A program made the translations under genes and the position numbers. A stretch of DNA of 64,000 bases from Prevotella sp. E2-28 (GTDB lineage: Bacteria > Bacteroidota > Bacteroidia > Bacteroidales > Bacteroidaceae): assembly GCF_022024055.1 (NCBI RefSeq), contig NZ_CP091788.1, forward strand, positions 3,100,001 to 3,164,000, in the 5' to 3' direction. Numbering within the stretch: the stretch's first letter is position 1; every line of letters begins with the position of its first letter. This document shows positions 55,117-63,499 of this stretch, one piece after another. The notes under the pieces are model-generated. The model was not told where the DNA came from and did not search any database. It saw only the letters and a list, made by a program, of their open reading frames with translations.

Positions 55117-56490
55117 ATGACACTGATAAAATCTATATCTGGCATCCGCGGTACTATTGGTGGACATACGGGCGACACGCTCAATCCCCTGGACATCGTG
55201 AAATTTACAACGGCCTATGCCACGTTTATTAACGGCAAGAAGATTGTTGTAGGTCGTGACGGACGTATCTCTGGTCCTATGGTACGCGACGTAGTTTGCG
55301 GCACATTGGTTGGTATGGGCTACGAAGTGATTGACATCGGTCTGGCTACTACACCTACCACTGAGCTGGCAGTACGTTGGCACAAGGCCGATGGTGGTAT
55401 CATCATCACCGCCAGTCACAACCCCACACAGTGGAACGCCCTGAAGTTGCTCAACAGCGAGGGTGAGTTCCTGACTGCTGCTGATGGTGCAGAAGTACTG
55501 GCTATCGCCGAGAAAGAAGACTTCGACTATGCTCCCGTTGAGAAGCTGGGTCGTGTCATCAAGGACGACACCATGAACCAGCAGCATATCCAGTCTGTGC
55601 TCGACCTCCGTCTGGTTGATGTAGAGGCTATCAAGGCTCGTAAGTTCCGTGTATGCGCTGATACCATCAACTCTGTTGGCGGCATCATCCTGCCCGACCT
55701 GTTCAAGGCTCTGGGCGTAGATTTCGAGATTCTGAACAGCGAGTGCACTGGTCAGTTTGCCCATAACCCCGAACCTCTGGAGAAAAACCTGCAGGGCATC
55801 ATGGACAAGATGAAGCAGGGTGGTTTCGACCTTGGTATCGTAGTTGACCCCGATGTTGACCGTCTGGCATTCATCTGCGAAGACGGCAAGATGTTTGGCG
55901 AGGAATACACGCTGGTTTCCGTAGCTGACTATGTACTGTCACACGACAAGGGCAATACCGTTTCTAACCTGAGTTCTACCCGTGCATTAAGAGACGTCAC
56001 AGAGAAGCATGGCGGCAAATATACCGCTGCTGCCGTGGGCGAGGTCAATGTCACCACAAAGATGAAGGAAGTAGGTGCTGTGATTGGTGGTGAAGGCAAT
56101 GGCGGTGTGATCTATCCTGAAAGCCACTATGGTCGCGATGCCCTCGTAGGTATCGGTCTGTTCCTGAGCAGTCTGGCTCAGAAAGGCATGAAGGCCAGCG
56201 AACTGCGCAAGACCTTCCCCGACTATCAGATTGCCAAGAACCGTATCGACCTTACCCCTGAGACTGATGTTGATGCAATCCTCGTGAAGGTAAAGGAGAT
56301 GTTTGCTCAGGATTCTGAGGCTGTAGTCAACGACATCGATGGTGTGAAGATTGACTTCCCCACAAAATGGGTACACCTGCGCAAGTCGAACACAGAGCCT
56401 ATCATCCGTGTTTACAGCGAGGCACAGACCATGGACGAGGCCGACGCACTGGGCAAGCGCCTGATGCAGGTGGTTTACGATATGCAGTAA
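55117..56490 (+). CDS. glmM: Phosphoglucosamine mutase-type phosphohexomutase
   Basis: 457 residues. Phosphoserine loop TASHNP with Ser100, metal-binding DPDVDRLAF, sugar-binding GEGNGGV, and phosphate-binding RKSNTEPIIRVYSEA near the C-terminus. Ser100 is the same position as in GlmM enzymes, which convert glucosamine-6-phosphate to glucosamine-1-phosphate for peptidoglycan and LPS. A phosphomannomutase activity cannot be excluded. Optimised codons suggest high expression. Followed by a strong terminator. Confidence 0.92.
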   Translation: MTLIKSISGIRGTIGGHTGDTLNPLDIVKFTTAYATFINGKKIVVGRDGRISGPMVRDVVCGTLVGMGYEVIDIGLATTPTTELAVRWHKADGGIIITASHNPTQWNALKLLNSEGEFLTAADGAEVLAIAEKEDFDYAPVEKLGRVIKDDTMNQQHIQSVLDLRLVDVEAIKARKFRVCADTINSVGGIILPDLFKALGVDFEILNSECTGQFAHNPEPLEKNLQGIMDKMKQGGFDLGIVVDPDVDRLAFICEDGKMFGEEYTLVSVADYVLSHDKGNTVSNLSSTRALRDVTEKHGGKYTAAAVGEVNVTTKMKEVGAVIGGEGNGGVIYPESHYGRDALVGIGLFLSSLAQKGMKASELRKTFPDYQIAKNRIDLTPETDVDAILVKVKEMFAQDSEAVVNDIDGVKIDFPTKWVHLRKSNTEPIIRVYSEAQTMDEADALGKRLMQVVYDMQ

Positions 56491-56513
56491 ACACATTATT
56501 AACCCCATATATT

Positions 56514-56556
56514 TGTCTTCCAGATATGCGAATGCGTGTCTGGAAGACATTTTTTT
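56514..56556 (+). terminator. Terminator after glmM
   Basis: A perfect 11-bp stem, TGTCTTCCAGA with TCTGGAAGACA, 14-nt loop, then a seven-T run. Confidence 0.9.
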
Positions 56557-56624
56557 CGGGGGAATGTCCCATTCTTCGTATATTATATAAATATAAACCT
56601 ATACCTATATAATATTATCATACA

Positions 56625-59600
56625 ATGTGGACTAGTATTTTGTCTGTAATTGTAGTCATCAATGAGCTGATGGCTTCCAACGCAGGAGTAGAGATGAGCC
56701 CTGCCACAAATTTCGACAGTTGGATAGAACTATACAATCCAACGGATCAATCCATCAATCTTGCTGGTATGTATCTCAGTGATGATGAGACGAACCTCAA
56801 ACGCTGGCAGATGCCAAGTGACATGGGTACGATCCCTGCCAAAGGATTCAAGGTTGTATGGCTGGGCTCTAACGACATCAAGGATAATCAGGCACCGTTC
56901 AAGCTAGATTGCGATGGCGGTACCATATACCTCAGCGACAAAAACGGCCAACTCGTTACCAGCCAGACCTACCCCGAGGCATTAAGTCGTACGTCATACG
57001 CCCGCACCACCGATGGTGGCGACGAGTGGAGTTGGACTTCTACTCCAACACCAGAGGCCACGAACGCCACAGCCATCTTCGCCAACGAGCGACTCAATGC
57101 CCCCGTCATTGATAAAGGCAGTACCCTCTTCAAGAATTCCCTGAGCGTAAAGGTGACCATCCCTGAGGGCACCCGTCTGATGTACACCACCGACGGCAGT
57201 CTGCCCTCTGCCCCCAAAGGCGATGATGAGGAAGCGTCGCCCTGGACGGACTTTATCGTGAATGGTAACTGTGAAGGCACTGATGCCACTTGTCTTGTCA
57301 GCCGCGATGCTGATGGCAATGGTGATGTAGAACGTATTGTTGACGGTGCTGGCTGCAACGGTTCGCGAGGTATTAAGATACACAGCACTGCCAATGCTGC
57401 TAACGACTGGTCGGCACAACTCTTTGTCTATACCCCCAACCATGTATGGCAGAGCGGTGAGAAATATCGTTTCCGCATGATGATACGTGCCGACAAGGCC
57501 ACCCGCATCACCACACAGACACATGGTGCGCCCCACAGTTATATCACCAACAATATCATGGACGGTAGCTACAACATCACTACCCAATGGCAGGAAATCA
57601 GCTACGAAGGCACCATCACCGACTCTCAGACGGGTGCCAGCTATGACTATTGGAGTGGCCAAAGCACAGCAGGCAAGATGCAATCCATCGTTTTCAACCT
57701 GAACGTTGACAAGAAAGATAACTACTACTATTTCGACAACGTGAGCTGGGAGCTCTTCACTGGCGACGAACAGGTAGTAGAAGCCAGCAAGGAGAGTAAG
57801 GACGGACTCTTCACCTTCGATAATACCACCAACCTCACCGTGCGCCTCTTCAAGGACGGCTACCTGCCCAGCGTTCCCGTCACCCGCTCGTATATCAAGA
57901 CATCAAGCGACTATACGCTGCCCATCATCTCTATTGTAGGCGACAAGAAGTTCTTCACCGACCCGAAGATAGGCTTCGACTGCGATGGTGACGGCACCAA
58001 CGGTAAGACGGGTAACGGTCAGAGCAGTCCGAAGAACTACAACATGGACTGGGATCGCCCTGTGAACTTCTCGTATATCGGCACCGATGGCAAGATGCTG
58101 TTCAACCAAGATGTGAACATCAGTGCCTCAGGCGGTTACACCCGCTCACAGCGCTACCGCTCGTTTAAGTTGAAGAGCAATAAGGTATTCGATGGTCAGA
58201 ACCAGTTCGACTATCCATTCTTCCCTCAGAAGCCCTACATCCGCAGTAAGGTCATCTTGGTCCGCAATGGCGGTAATGACATCTGGCGTCACAATGCCCG
58301 CTTCCTTGACCCTGCCCTCGAGACCATCATCCAGCGCTCTGGCATCGACCTCGACGTGCAGTCATACGTGCCCGTCATAGAGTATGTGAACGGCGAACTG
58401 CGTGGTGTGTTGAATATGCGCGAGCCTAATAACGACAATTTCGCATACGCCAACTTTGGATATGACGATGAGGAACTGGATGCCTTTGAGAACCTCACCA
58501 TGAAGAATGGCGACAATGAGGTGATTAACCGCATCTTCCAACTCGGTCAGCAAGCCACAGACAACAACTCCTATGAAGAGCTGAAGACGCTCATCGACAT
58601 CGATGAGTTCACCAACTATATGGCAGCTACCTTGTTCCTCTATAACGATGACTGGCCCGACAATAACATCAAGGCCTATCGCAGTCGTTTGGATGGCCGT
58701 TACCGTTTCATCAGCTTCGACCTTGACTATGCCTTCAAAGGCTGTTGGGACTATAGCGAAGATAACCCATTCACCACTTTTGCCAAGTTCAAGGATGATA
58801 ACGCACCACGTCCCAGCTACAACAAGGATATCGTGAACCTCTTCTTGAATCTGCTCAAGAACAACGACTATCGTCAGAAGTTCATCACCACGTTCTGTTT
58901 GATGGGCGGTAGCGTGTTCGAGCCAAATGTAGCATCAGACATCGTGGACGAGCTCCTTGCTAAGGTGCAGCCCATGTGCCAGTTGATGAAACAGCAGCAG
59001 CGCATTAACGACGGACATGATCCCGACCGTGCTGCCACCACCATCAAGAACAGCCTCAACGGACGTGCCAGTCTCATGGCCGACTACATGAAGCAGTTCA
59101 GCGCATTCGGCCTCAGCAGCACTGCCAAGCGTGCCATAGAGGTTAGCACAGATACGGAGGGAGCCACCCTTACCATCAACGGACTCCATGTGCCCTACGC
59201 CTATTTTAACGGCTACCTCTTCGGCACTGTCAATCTTGAGGCTAAAGCTCCTGCTGGCTATCGTTTCCAGGCATGGATGAAAGACGGTAAGCAGTATGCC
59301 ACCACGGCAGCCATCAGCCTTACTGGCACCTCTGCCGCCAATATGAAAGCCTGCTTCACCGCCCTCACCACCGATGAGAAAGCCGCACAAGACCTTACCC
59401 CCGTACGTATCAACGAGGTTAGTGCTGCCAACGGCATCTACGTGAACGAGTACTTCAAGCGTAATGACTGGATAGAGCTCTACAACACTACTGACGAGCC
59501 CGTTAATGTGGATGGCATGTACCTCAGCGACAACGAGAAGAATCCATTGAAATACCAGATTTCATCACTTTACACAAGCCCCGTCATTCCCGCTCATGGC

Positions 59601-60026
59601 CATCTCATCATTTGGTGCGACAAGCAGGAGTCGCTAAGTCAGCTCCACGCCTCGTTCAAACTTGACGCCGACGGCGGATGCGTGATTCTGACTGCTGCAG
59701 ATGAGTCGTGGAGCGATCGTTTGGACTATACCGCCCACACGTCTGACCAGACCGTAGGCCGCTATCCTGACGGAAGCAGTGATATCTTCGTGATGAACGT
59801 GCCCACCATTGCTCAGGCCAACATCGCAACCAGCTACCTCGTACCTGTTGAGCAGCCCGACCTCACTGGCATCGACATAGCACAGACCTCAAGCGCAAAA
59901 TCTCAAACAACAATTTATAATCTTGCCGGCCAGCCCGTCGCTACGCCAAAGCCCGGTGTCTGCTACATTGCACGCATCACGGATGCTCAGGGACGTACGA
60001 AGACCATCAAGTTCATACAGAGATAA
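56625..60026 (+). CDS. Exported CotH-kinase protein with two lamin-tail domains and sorting-type C-terminus
   Basis: 1133 residues. Order: lamin-tail domain 1 (INELMASNAG, about 10-150); a chitobiase/FN3-associated strand region (YTTDGSLPS near 190) interrupted by a CBM4/9-like carbohydrate-binding insert (about 200-385) and completed by FKDGYLPSVPVTRSYI; CotH kinase-like domain (about 420-800) with NMREPNNDNFAYANFG, NDDWPDNNIKAYRSR and FDLDYAFKG; lamin-tail domain 2 (INEVSAANGIYVNEYFKRND, about 925-1060); and a C-terminal domain with YNLAGQPV, like type IX secretion sorting domains. CotH proteins are atypical protein kinases. The N-terminus is odd: only about 12 hydrophobic residues (MWTSILSVIVV) precede domain 1, so the signal peptide is unusually short or the true start is elsewhere. 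No TAnnTTTG promoter is visible upstream. Confidence 0.85.
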   Translation: MWTSILSVIVVINELMASNAGVEMSPATNFDSWIELYNPTDQSINLAGMYLSDDETNLKRWQMPSDMGTIPAKGFKVVWLGSNDIKDNQAPFKLDCDGGTIYLSDKNGQLVTSQTYPEALSRTSYARTTDGGDEWSWTSTPTPEATNATAIFANERLNAPVIDKGSTLFKNSLSVKVTIPEGTRLMYTTDGSLPSAPKGDDEEASPWTDFIVNGNCEGTDATCLVSRDADGNGDVERIVDGAGCNGSRGIKIHSTANAANDWSAQLFVYTPNHVWQSGEKYRFRMMIRADKATRITTQTHGAPHSYITNNIMDGSYNITTQWQEISYEGTITDSQTGASYDYWSGQSTAGKMQSIVFNLNVDKKDNYYYFDNVSWELFTGDEQVVEASKESKDGLFTFDNTTNLTVRLFKDGYLPSVPVTRSYIKTSSDYTLPIISIVGDKKFFTDPKIGFDCDGDGTNGKTGNGQSSPKNYNMDWDRPVNFSYIGTDGKMLFNQDVNISASGGYTRSQRYRSFKLKSNKVFDGQNQFDYPFFPQKPYIRSKVILVRNGGNDIWRHNARFLDPALETIIQRSGIDLDVQSYVPVIEYVNGELRGVLNMREPNNDNFAYANFGYDDEELDAFENLTMKNGDNEVINRIFQLGQQATDNNSYEELKTLIDIDEFTNYMAATLFLYNDDWPDNNIKAYRSRLDGRYRFISFDLDYAFKGCWDYSEDNPFTTFAKFKDDNAPRPSYNKDIVNLFLNLLKNNDYRQKFITTFCLMGGSVFEPNVASDIVDELLAKVQPMCQLMKQQQRINDGHDPDRAATTIKNSLNGRASLMADYMKQFSAFGLSSTAKRAIEVSTDTEGATLTINGLHVPYAYFNGYLFGTVNLEAKAPAGYRFQAWMKDGKQYATTAAISLTGTSAANMKACFTALTTDEKAAQDLTPVRINEVSAANGIYVNEYFKRNDWIELYNTTDEPVNVDGMYLSDNEKNPLKYQISSLYTSPVIPAHGHLIIWCDKQESLSQLHASFKLDADGGCVILTAADESWSDRLDYTAHTSDQTVGRYPDGSSDIFVMNVPTIAQANIATSYLVPVEQPDLTGIDIAQTSSAKSQTTIYNLAGQPVATPKPGVCYIARITDAQGRTKTIKFIQR

Positions 60027-60049
60027 AAACATTAGAGATATTTTAGTGC

Positions 60050-60145
60050 TAAGAAAAAAGGGGCGCATCCGGATATCACATCGGTTGCGCCCCTTCAGTA
60101 CTTAAAAGCAAACAATAACCTAAAAAAACAAACCTAATATTTACT
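60050..60145 (-). ncRNA. Candidate small RNA of about 95 nt
   Basis: A minus-strand promoter, CTTG (60181-60178), 20 nt, TATCTTTG (60157-60150), points into a short gene-free stretch that ends in a strong intrinsic terminator: stem AAGGGGCGCA/TGCGCCCCTT (60086-60095 with 60058-60067), then a T run on the minus strand. No ORF of note lies between. Three GGAAAACCC-type boxes about 21 bp apart lie directly upstream. No match to a known RNA family is claimed. Confidence 0.5.
60058..60095. terminator. Terminator hairpin between the CotH gene and the candidate small RNA
   Basis: 10-bp GC-rich stem with an inner CCG/CGG pair. An A run on the left gives a T run for minus-strand transcripts. It is 31 nt downstream of the CotH stop, so it may serve both directions. 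Confidence 0.8.
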
Positions 60146-60182
60146 GATGCAAAGATAGGAAGTTTTACATGACGTTGCAAGA

Positions 60183-60237
60183 GGAAAACCCTAAAAGGAA
60201 GTGGGATTTTCCCTATTCTTTTAAGGAAAACCCCACT
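60183..60237. promoter_or_regulatory. Three GGAAAACCC-type boxes with 21-bp spacing; also a 13-bp inverted repeat
   Basis: Boxes at 60183-60191 (GGAAAACCC), 60203-60213 (GGGATTTTCCC) and 60225-60234 (GGAAAACCCC), centres 21-21.5 bp apart. The first abuts the -33 of the candidate small RNA. Boxes 2 and 3 also form a 12/13 inverted repeat (60200-60212 with 60225-60237), which could instead be a terminator for the DUF3836 gene. Confidence 0.5.
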
Positions 60238-60301
60238 CAAAGCCTTAAATGCAGGCTATATACTTTTATCTAATTAACCTAAAACTTATGTCCGTCTAAA
60301 A

Positions 60302-60838
60302 TTATTTCTTTGCAAACAGCAAAGGCATTCCTGCTACTTCTGCTGTGCTAACCAGCTTGTAGCGAGAAGAAAACTTATTGCGCTGGTAGCTGCTCACATA
60401 GTTCACACTATCATCAGGCATCATCGTATAAACCATCTTTTCCTGAGGCTCGTCAAAGCGATTGGCAACTGGGTTGAAAAGACTATACTCTGCAGTATAT
60501 TTCCCACCATCAATATTGTAATCGTAACGGGCAGCACATTTCCAACTACCTTCTTCCCAACGATAGGTCACACGACTTGCCAAAGTGCCGTCAGCAGCAT
60601 AAGTGTAATCATACTTCATATACGGCTTCAGGAGTGTCATCCCTTTACGGTTATTCTTTTTATAGACATACATCGTAGTGATATCTTTTCCTGTCATTTC
60701 AGCATTGAAGGCATAATCGCCATCAGCCTGGGCTACTGCATTCTCATAGCTGTTATTAACAGTCTCAGAGGTCAGGACTTGTGCATTAGCGCTCATAGCT
60801 GCTACACACATCATGGTTGCAAATACTAGCTTTTTCAT
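60302..60838 (-). CDS. DUF3836-type exported protein
   Basis: 178 residues from the ATG at 60838, where a signal peptide starts (MKKLVFATMMCVAAMSANAQ). The upstream in-frame extension to 60904 is polar and is rejected. The mature part alternates short strands with conserved-looking Tyr and Trp (YDYTYAADGTLASRVTYRWE, then RYDYNIDGGKYTAEY), as in DUF3836, a Bacteroidales family of unknown role. Two basic residues end the protein. It is monocistronic. The 324-bp stretch upstream (60839-61162) holds a TGATATC/GATATCA hairpin (61024-61041) and no clear promoter match. Confidence 0.82.
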   Translation of the reverse strand: MKKLVFATMMCVAAMSANAQVLTSETVNNSYENAVAQADGDYAFNAEMTGKDITTMYVYKKNNRKGMTLLKPYMKYDYTYAADGTLASRVTYRWEEGSWKCAARYDYNIDGGKYTAEYSLFNPVANRFDEPQEKMVYTMMPDDSVNYVSSYQRNKFSSRYKLVSTAEVAGMPLLFAKK

Positions 60839-61162
60839 ATTCGTTCGGTTTAAAAAATTATTGTTATGTTCTATTTGTTTGTTGTCTTTACTTTTTAGAT
60901 GCAAAGTCTGGTTGTTTTATTACAGACATTTGCGATTTTTTTTGTTTTTTCTTTCACCCGTTAGACGTAAGATGAGAATCAAAAAGTTGCAAGCAATTGA
61001 TACTTTTTTTCGTCAATACTTCCTGATATCTTTAGATATCAAAATTATGAAAAAATTTTTCAGGGCAGATAAAAGAGAAGGATTGTCATATACATAGCTT
61101 CGGGAGGCAATATTCATATTTCTTTTGCGTTAAGGAAATATAGAAGTAAATAGCAGAACAAG

Positions 61163-61813
61163 ATGTTTCCTATGAAACGACTAAATAATATCATATTATA
61201 CCTGTGCGTAATGAGCCTTAGTTGTATGGCTCAGAGTAAGGGGTTTTCCGTGGATACACTGAGTAATGAAGTTTTTCTGCAGATGCAGGGAAAGTCGTAC
61301 CCTGAAGGATGTCGCGTGAAGAGAAGTGAGCTGAGGTATCTACAGGTAATGCACTATGACGCTGAGGGAAAAGAACATAAGGGCGAGTTGGTATGTAACA
61401 AAAAGATTGCCAACGACTTACTGGATATTTTCCAGAAACTCCACGAGGCCCACTACCCTATCGAAAAGATGACACTGATTGATGATTATAATGCCGATGA
61501 TGAGCGTTCAATGACGGCAAATAACACCTCGTGCTTCTGCTACAGACAGATAGCTGGCAGCAAACGATTATCGAAGCATTCCCAGGGAATGGCTATCGAC
61601 ATCAACCCGCTACAGAATCCCTGTATAAAGAAACGCAAAAATGGTAATTTGTTCATCCAGCCTAAGGCAGGACGTAAGTTTACCAATAGAAACGGGATGT
61701 ACCCATATAAAATTACAAAGGGTGACCTGTGCTATAGACTATTTATAGAGCACGGTTTTTCATGGGGTGGCAATTGGCGCTCTTCGAAAGACTATCAACA
61801 CTTTGAGAAGTAA
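61163..61813 (+). CDS. Exported M15-family peptidase (D-Ala-D-Ala carboxypeptidase-like)
   Basis: 216 residues. Signal peptide region LNNIILYLCVMSLSCMAQ; the start may be 61163 or the ATG at 61172. Peptidase_M15_4-type motifs: KHSQGMAIDINPLQNP holds zinc ligands His and Asp, and the C-terminal SWGGNWRSSKDYQHFEK holds the second His ligand. It would trim peptidoglycan stem peptides. It converges on the Crp-family gene 16 nt away, with only a weak GCCTTAC/GTAGGC hairpin between them. Confidence 0.87.
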   Translation: MFPMKRLNNIILYLCVMSLSCMAQSKGFSVDTLSNEVFLQMQGKSYPEGCRVKRSELRYLQVMHYDAEGKEHKGELVCNKKIANDLLDIFQKLHEAHYPIEKMTLIDDYNADDERSMTANNTSCFCYRQIAGSKRLSKHSQGMAIDINPLQNPCIKKRKNGNLFIQPKAGRKFTNRNGMYPYKITKGDLCYRLFIEHGFSWGGNWRSSKDYQHFEK

Positions 61814-61829
61814 AAGAAACGGAAATGCC

Positions 61830-62501
61830 TTACATAAGTAGGCGTTCGAGGGATGGTATCTCAATGATTCCACGACGAAGATGCAGAAGACCTTCTGTCT
61901 GCATAGCATTCAGTACATGAGAAACATCCAGACGACTATCACCCACCTCCTGAGCCAATTGGTTCATAAGGATTCTAAACTCCTTAGCACCAGCAGGATA
62001 AAGACTGTGATCTAAGAAGAAACGTACGATACGTTGACGCAGATTAGCTGGTGCCTTTCGCCAAGGCCAGCGCCCACGGCGTTGTGCCTGCGTAGCAAGC
62101 ATATTCAGCAGATTAAGGCGTATTATCAAGAAATCATCAAACACACGCATTACTTCATCCTTAGTCAGGGTGATGAAATGACTCTCAGCCAAAGTAACCA
62201 CACTACTAGAGTAATGAGGATGAGCGCCAAAGAGGCTTTCCGGCTGAAGAAGCCAAGGGGCAGAAAGCTGTTCTACGACGGTATAACGGCGGTCATCACT
62301 AATAGTTGACACAGACAGACTTCCACTCACAAGAAACAAGAACTGATTACAGGTATCACCTTCATGGACTACAGGCTTCCCCGCAGATAGTTTTTGGAAA
62401 CCGAACTTGGTCTGTCCTGCCAACTGAAGCAGTTCTGTGCGACTAAGCCCCTGAAACAAAGGGAATCGCAACAGGCTGTCGTAAAGGCGGAGGTCAGACA
62501 T
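61830..62501 (-). CDS. Crp/Fnr-family transcriptional regulator
   Basis: 223 residues. The N-terminal cyclic-nucleotide-binding-like domain (about 14-130) has FPLFQGLSRTELLQLAG and GDTCNQFLFLVSGSLSVS. The phosphate-binding RxS of true cAMP receptors is not preserved (ESLFGAHPHYSS instead), so cAMP binding is doubtful. The C-terminal winged helix has MNQLAQEVGDSRLDVSHVLNAM. No Fnr-type cysteine cluster. The gene lies 54 nt downstream of apbE on the same strand, with two direct repeats in the gap. Confidence 0.9.
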   Translation of the reverse strand: MSDLRLYDSLLRFPLFQGLSRTELLQLAGQTKFGFQKLSAGKPVVHEGDTCNQFLFLVSGSLSVSTISDDRRYTVVEQLSAPWLLQPESLFGAHPHYSSSVVTLAESHFITLTKDEVMRVFDDFLIIRLNLLNMLATQAQRRGRWPWRKAPANLRQRIVRFFLDHSLYPAGAKEFRILMNQLAQEVGDSRLDVSHVLNAMQTEGLLHLRRGIIEIPSLERLLM

Positions 62502-62510
62502 AGTAACTTA

Positions 62511-62543
62511 TTTTAAAGACACAGTATCTTTTTTAAAGACACA
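62511..62543. promoter_or_regulatory. Direct repeats upstream of the Crp-family gene
   Basis: TTTTAAAGACACA at 62511-62523 and 62531-62543, identical 13-mers 20 bp apart, in the 54-bp gap before the regulator. A possible autoregulatory site; no TAnnTTTG box is present. Confidence 0.45.
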
Positions 62544-62555
62544 ATAACATAATAA

Positions 62556-63494
62556 CTACTGATAGTCAGAGAGGGCTGGTGATGACCAGACTGCCAACTG
62601 TCCCTGTTCATCGGTATAGATGAGATAAGCCATCAACTCTGGATGACGCTGGAGTACCTCCTTCGCGCCATCCACTCCCAAAACCATGAAAGAGGTGGCA
62701 TAAGCATCGGCTGTAGCACAATCGGCAGCGAAAACGGTAGCCGACAACAGACTATGCTGTACAGGATAACCCGTACGAGGGTCGATAGTATGAGCGTATT
62801 TTCGTCCGCCCTGATAATAGAAATTACGATAGTTTCCACTAGTAGCCATTGCCTTATCAGTAATGCTGAGCACCGCCTGCATCTCGCCATCTACACTCAC
62901 AGAATCATCTGTAGGCTTAGTGATACCTATATGCCAGTTGTCACCCTTTGCATTCAGGCCACTCACGACCACCTCGCCTCCAATTTCTACCATATAATTA
63001 TGGATGTCATGAGACTCTAGCAAGCGAGCCACCACATCACAACCATATCCTTTTGCAATTGCGCTGAAGTCCATCTGGTTGCGAATCTGCAACAGACTAT
63101 CTACTTGAGTAGGTGTGGGCAATTGCTCATGCTTGAAGCCAAATCCCCATGCATTCACTAGTGGAGCCACAGTGACATCGAAGGCACCATTAGTCTCACG
63201 ATTTACGGTCTGCGCTAACTGGCAAATCTCCTGAAACATTGCGCTACGCTCTACAGAAGAGTCACCACGATTGAGACGTGCCACAGTACTCTGAGGATTG
63301 AACATAGAGAACTCGCCGTCCACCTTCATCAGTTCGGCCTCAATCTCTTGTTGTAGGTCCTTGTCGTTCTGATAGGTGATGTTATAAATGGTGCCAAACA
63401 CGAAGTTCGTGTTCTTCCTATACTCCTTCTGAGCACAGGACACCAAACCAACAGTAAACAGTAAACCGTAAACCGCAAACAAAATACCCCTCAT
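62556..63494 (-). CDS. apbE: FAD:protein FMN transferase (ApbE) lipoprotein
   Basis: 312 residues from the ATG at 63494. A TTG at 63503 overlapping the upstream stop is less likely. Lipobox LVSC (Cys20). ApbE motifs: FGTIYNITYQ, FDVTVAPLVNAWGFG, DFSAIAKGYGCDVVA, MVEIGGEVVVSG, and HTIDPRTGYPV with the Mg-binding region. It attaches FMN to flavoproteins such as NqrB/NqrC and RnfG at the outer face of the inner membrane. The signal peptide core is encoded by four 7-bp repeats (63452-63479). Confidence 0.94.
   Translation of the reverse strand: MRGILFAVYGLLFTVGLVSCAQKEYRKNTNFVFGTIYNITYQNDKDLQQEIEAELMKVDGEFSMFNPQSTVARLNRGDSSVERSAMFQEICQLAQTVNRETNGAFDVTVAPLVNAWGFGFKHEQLPTPTQVDSLLQIRNQMDFSAIAKGYGCDVVARLLESHDIHNYMVEIGGEVVVSGLNAKGDNWHIGITKPTDDSVSVDGEMQAVLSITDKAMATSGNYRNFYYQGGRKYAHTIDPRTGYPVQHSLLSATVFAADCATADAYATSFMVLGVDGAKEVLQRHPELMAYLIYTDEQGQLAVWSSPALSDYQ
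63452..63479 (-). repeat. 7-bp tandem repeat inside the apbE signal-peptide codons
   Basis: On the plus strand: CAGTAAA, CAGTAAA, CCGTAAA, CCGCAAA, contiguous. It encodes the hydrophobic FAVYGLLFTV core. Confidence 0.75.
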
Positions 63495-63499
63495 AATCC

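Noticed and set aside
60813..61097. A 94-codon frame upstream of the M15 peptidase
   Set aside because: It runs antisense through the start of the DUF3836 gene and AT-rich spacer, with no coding signs.
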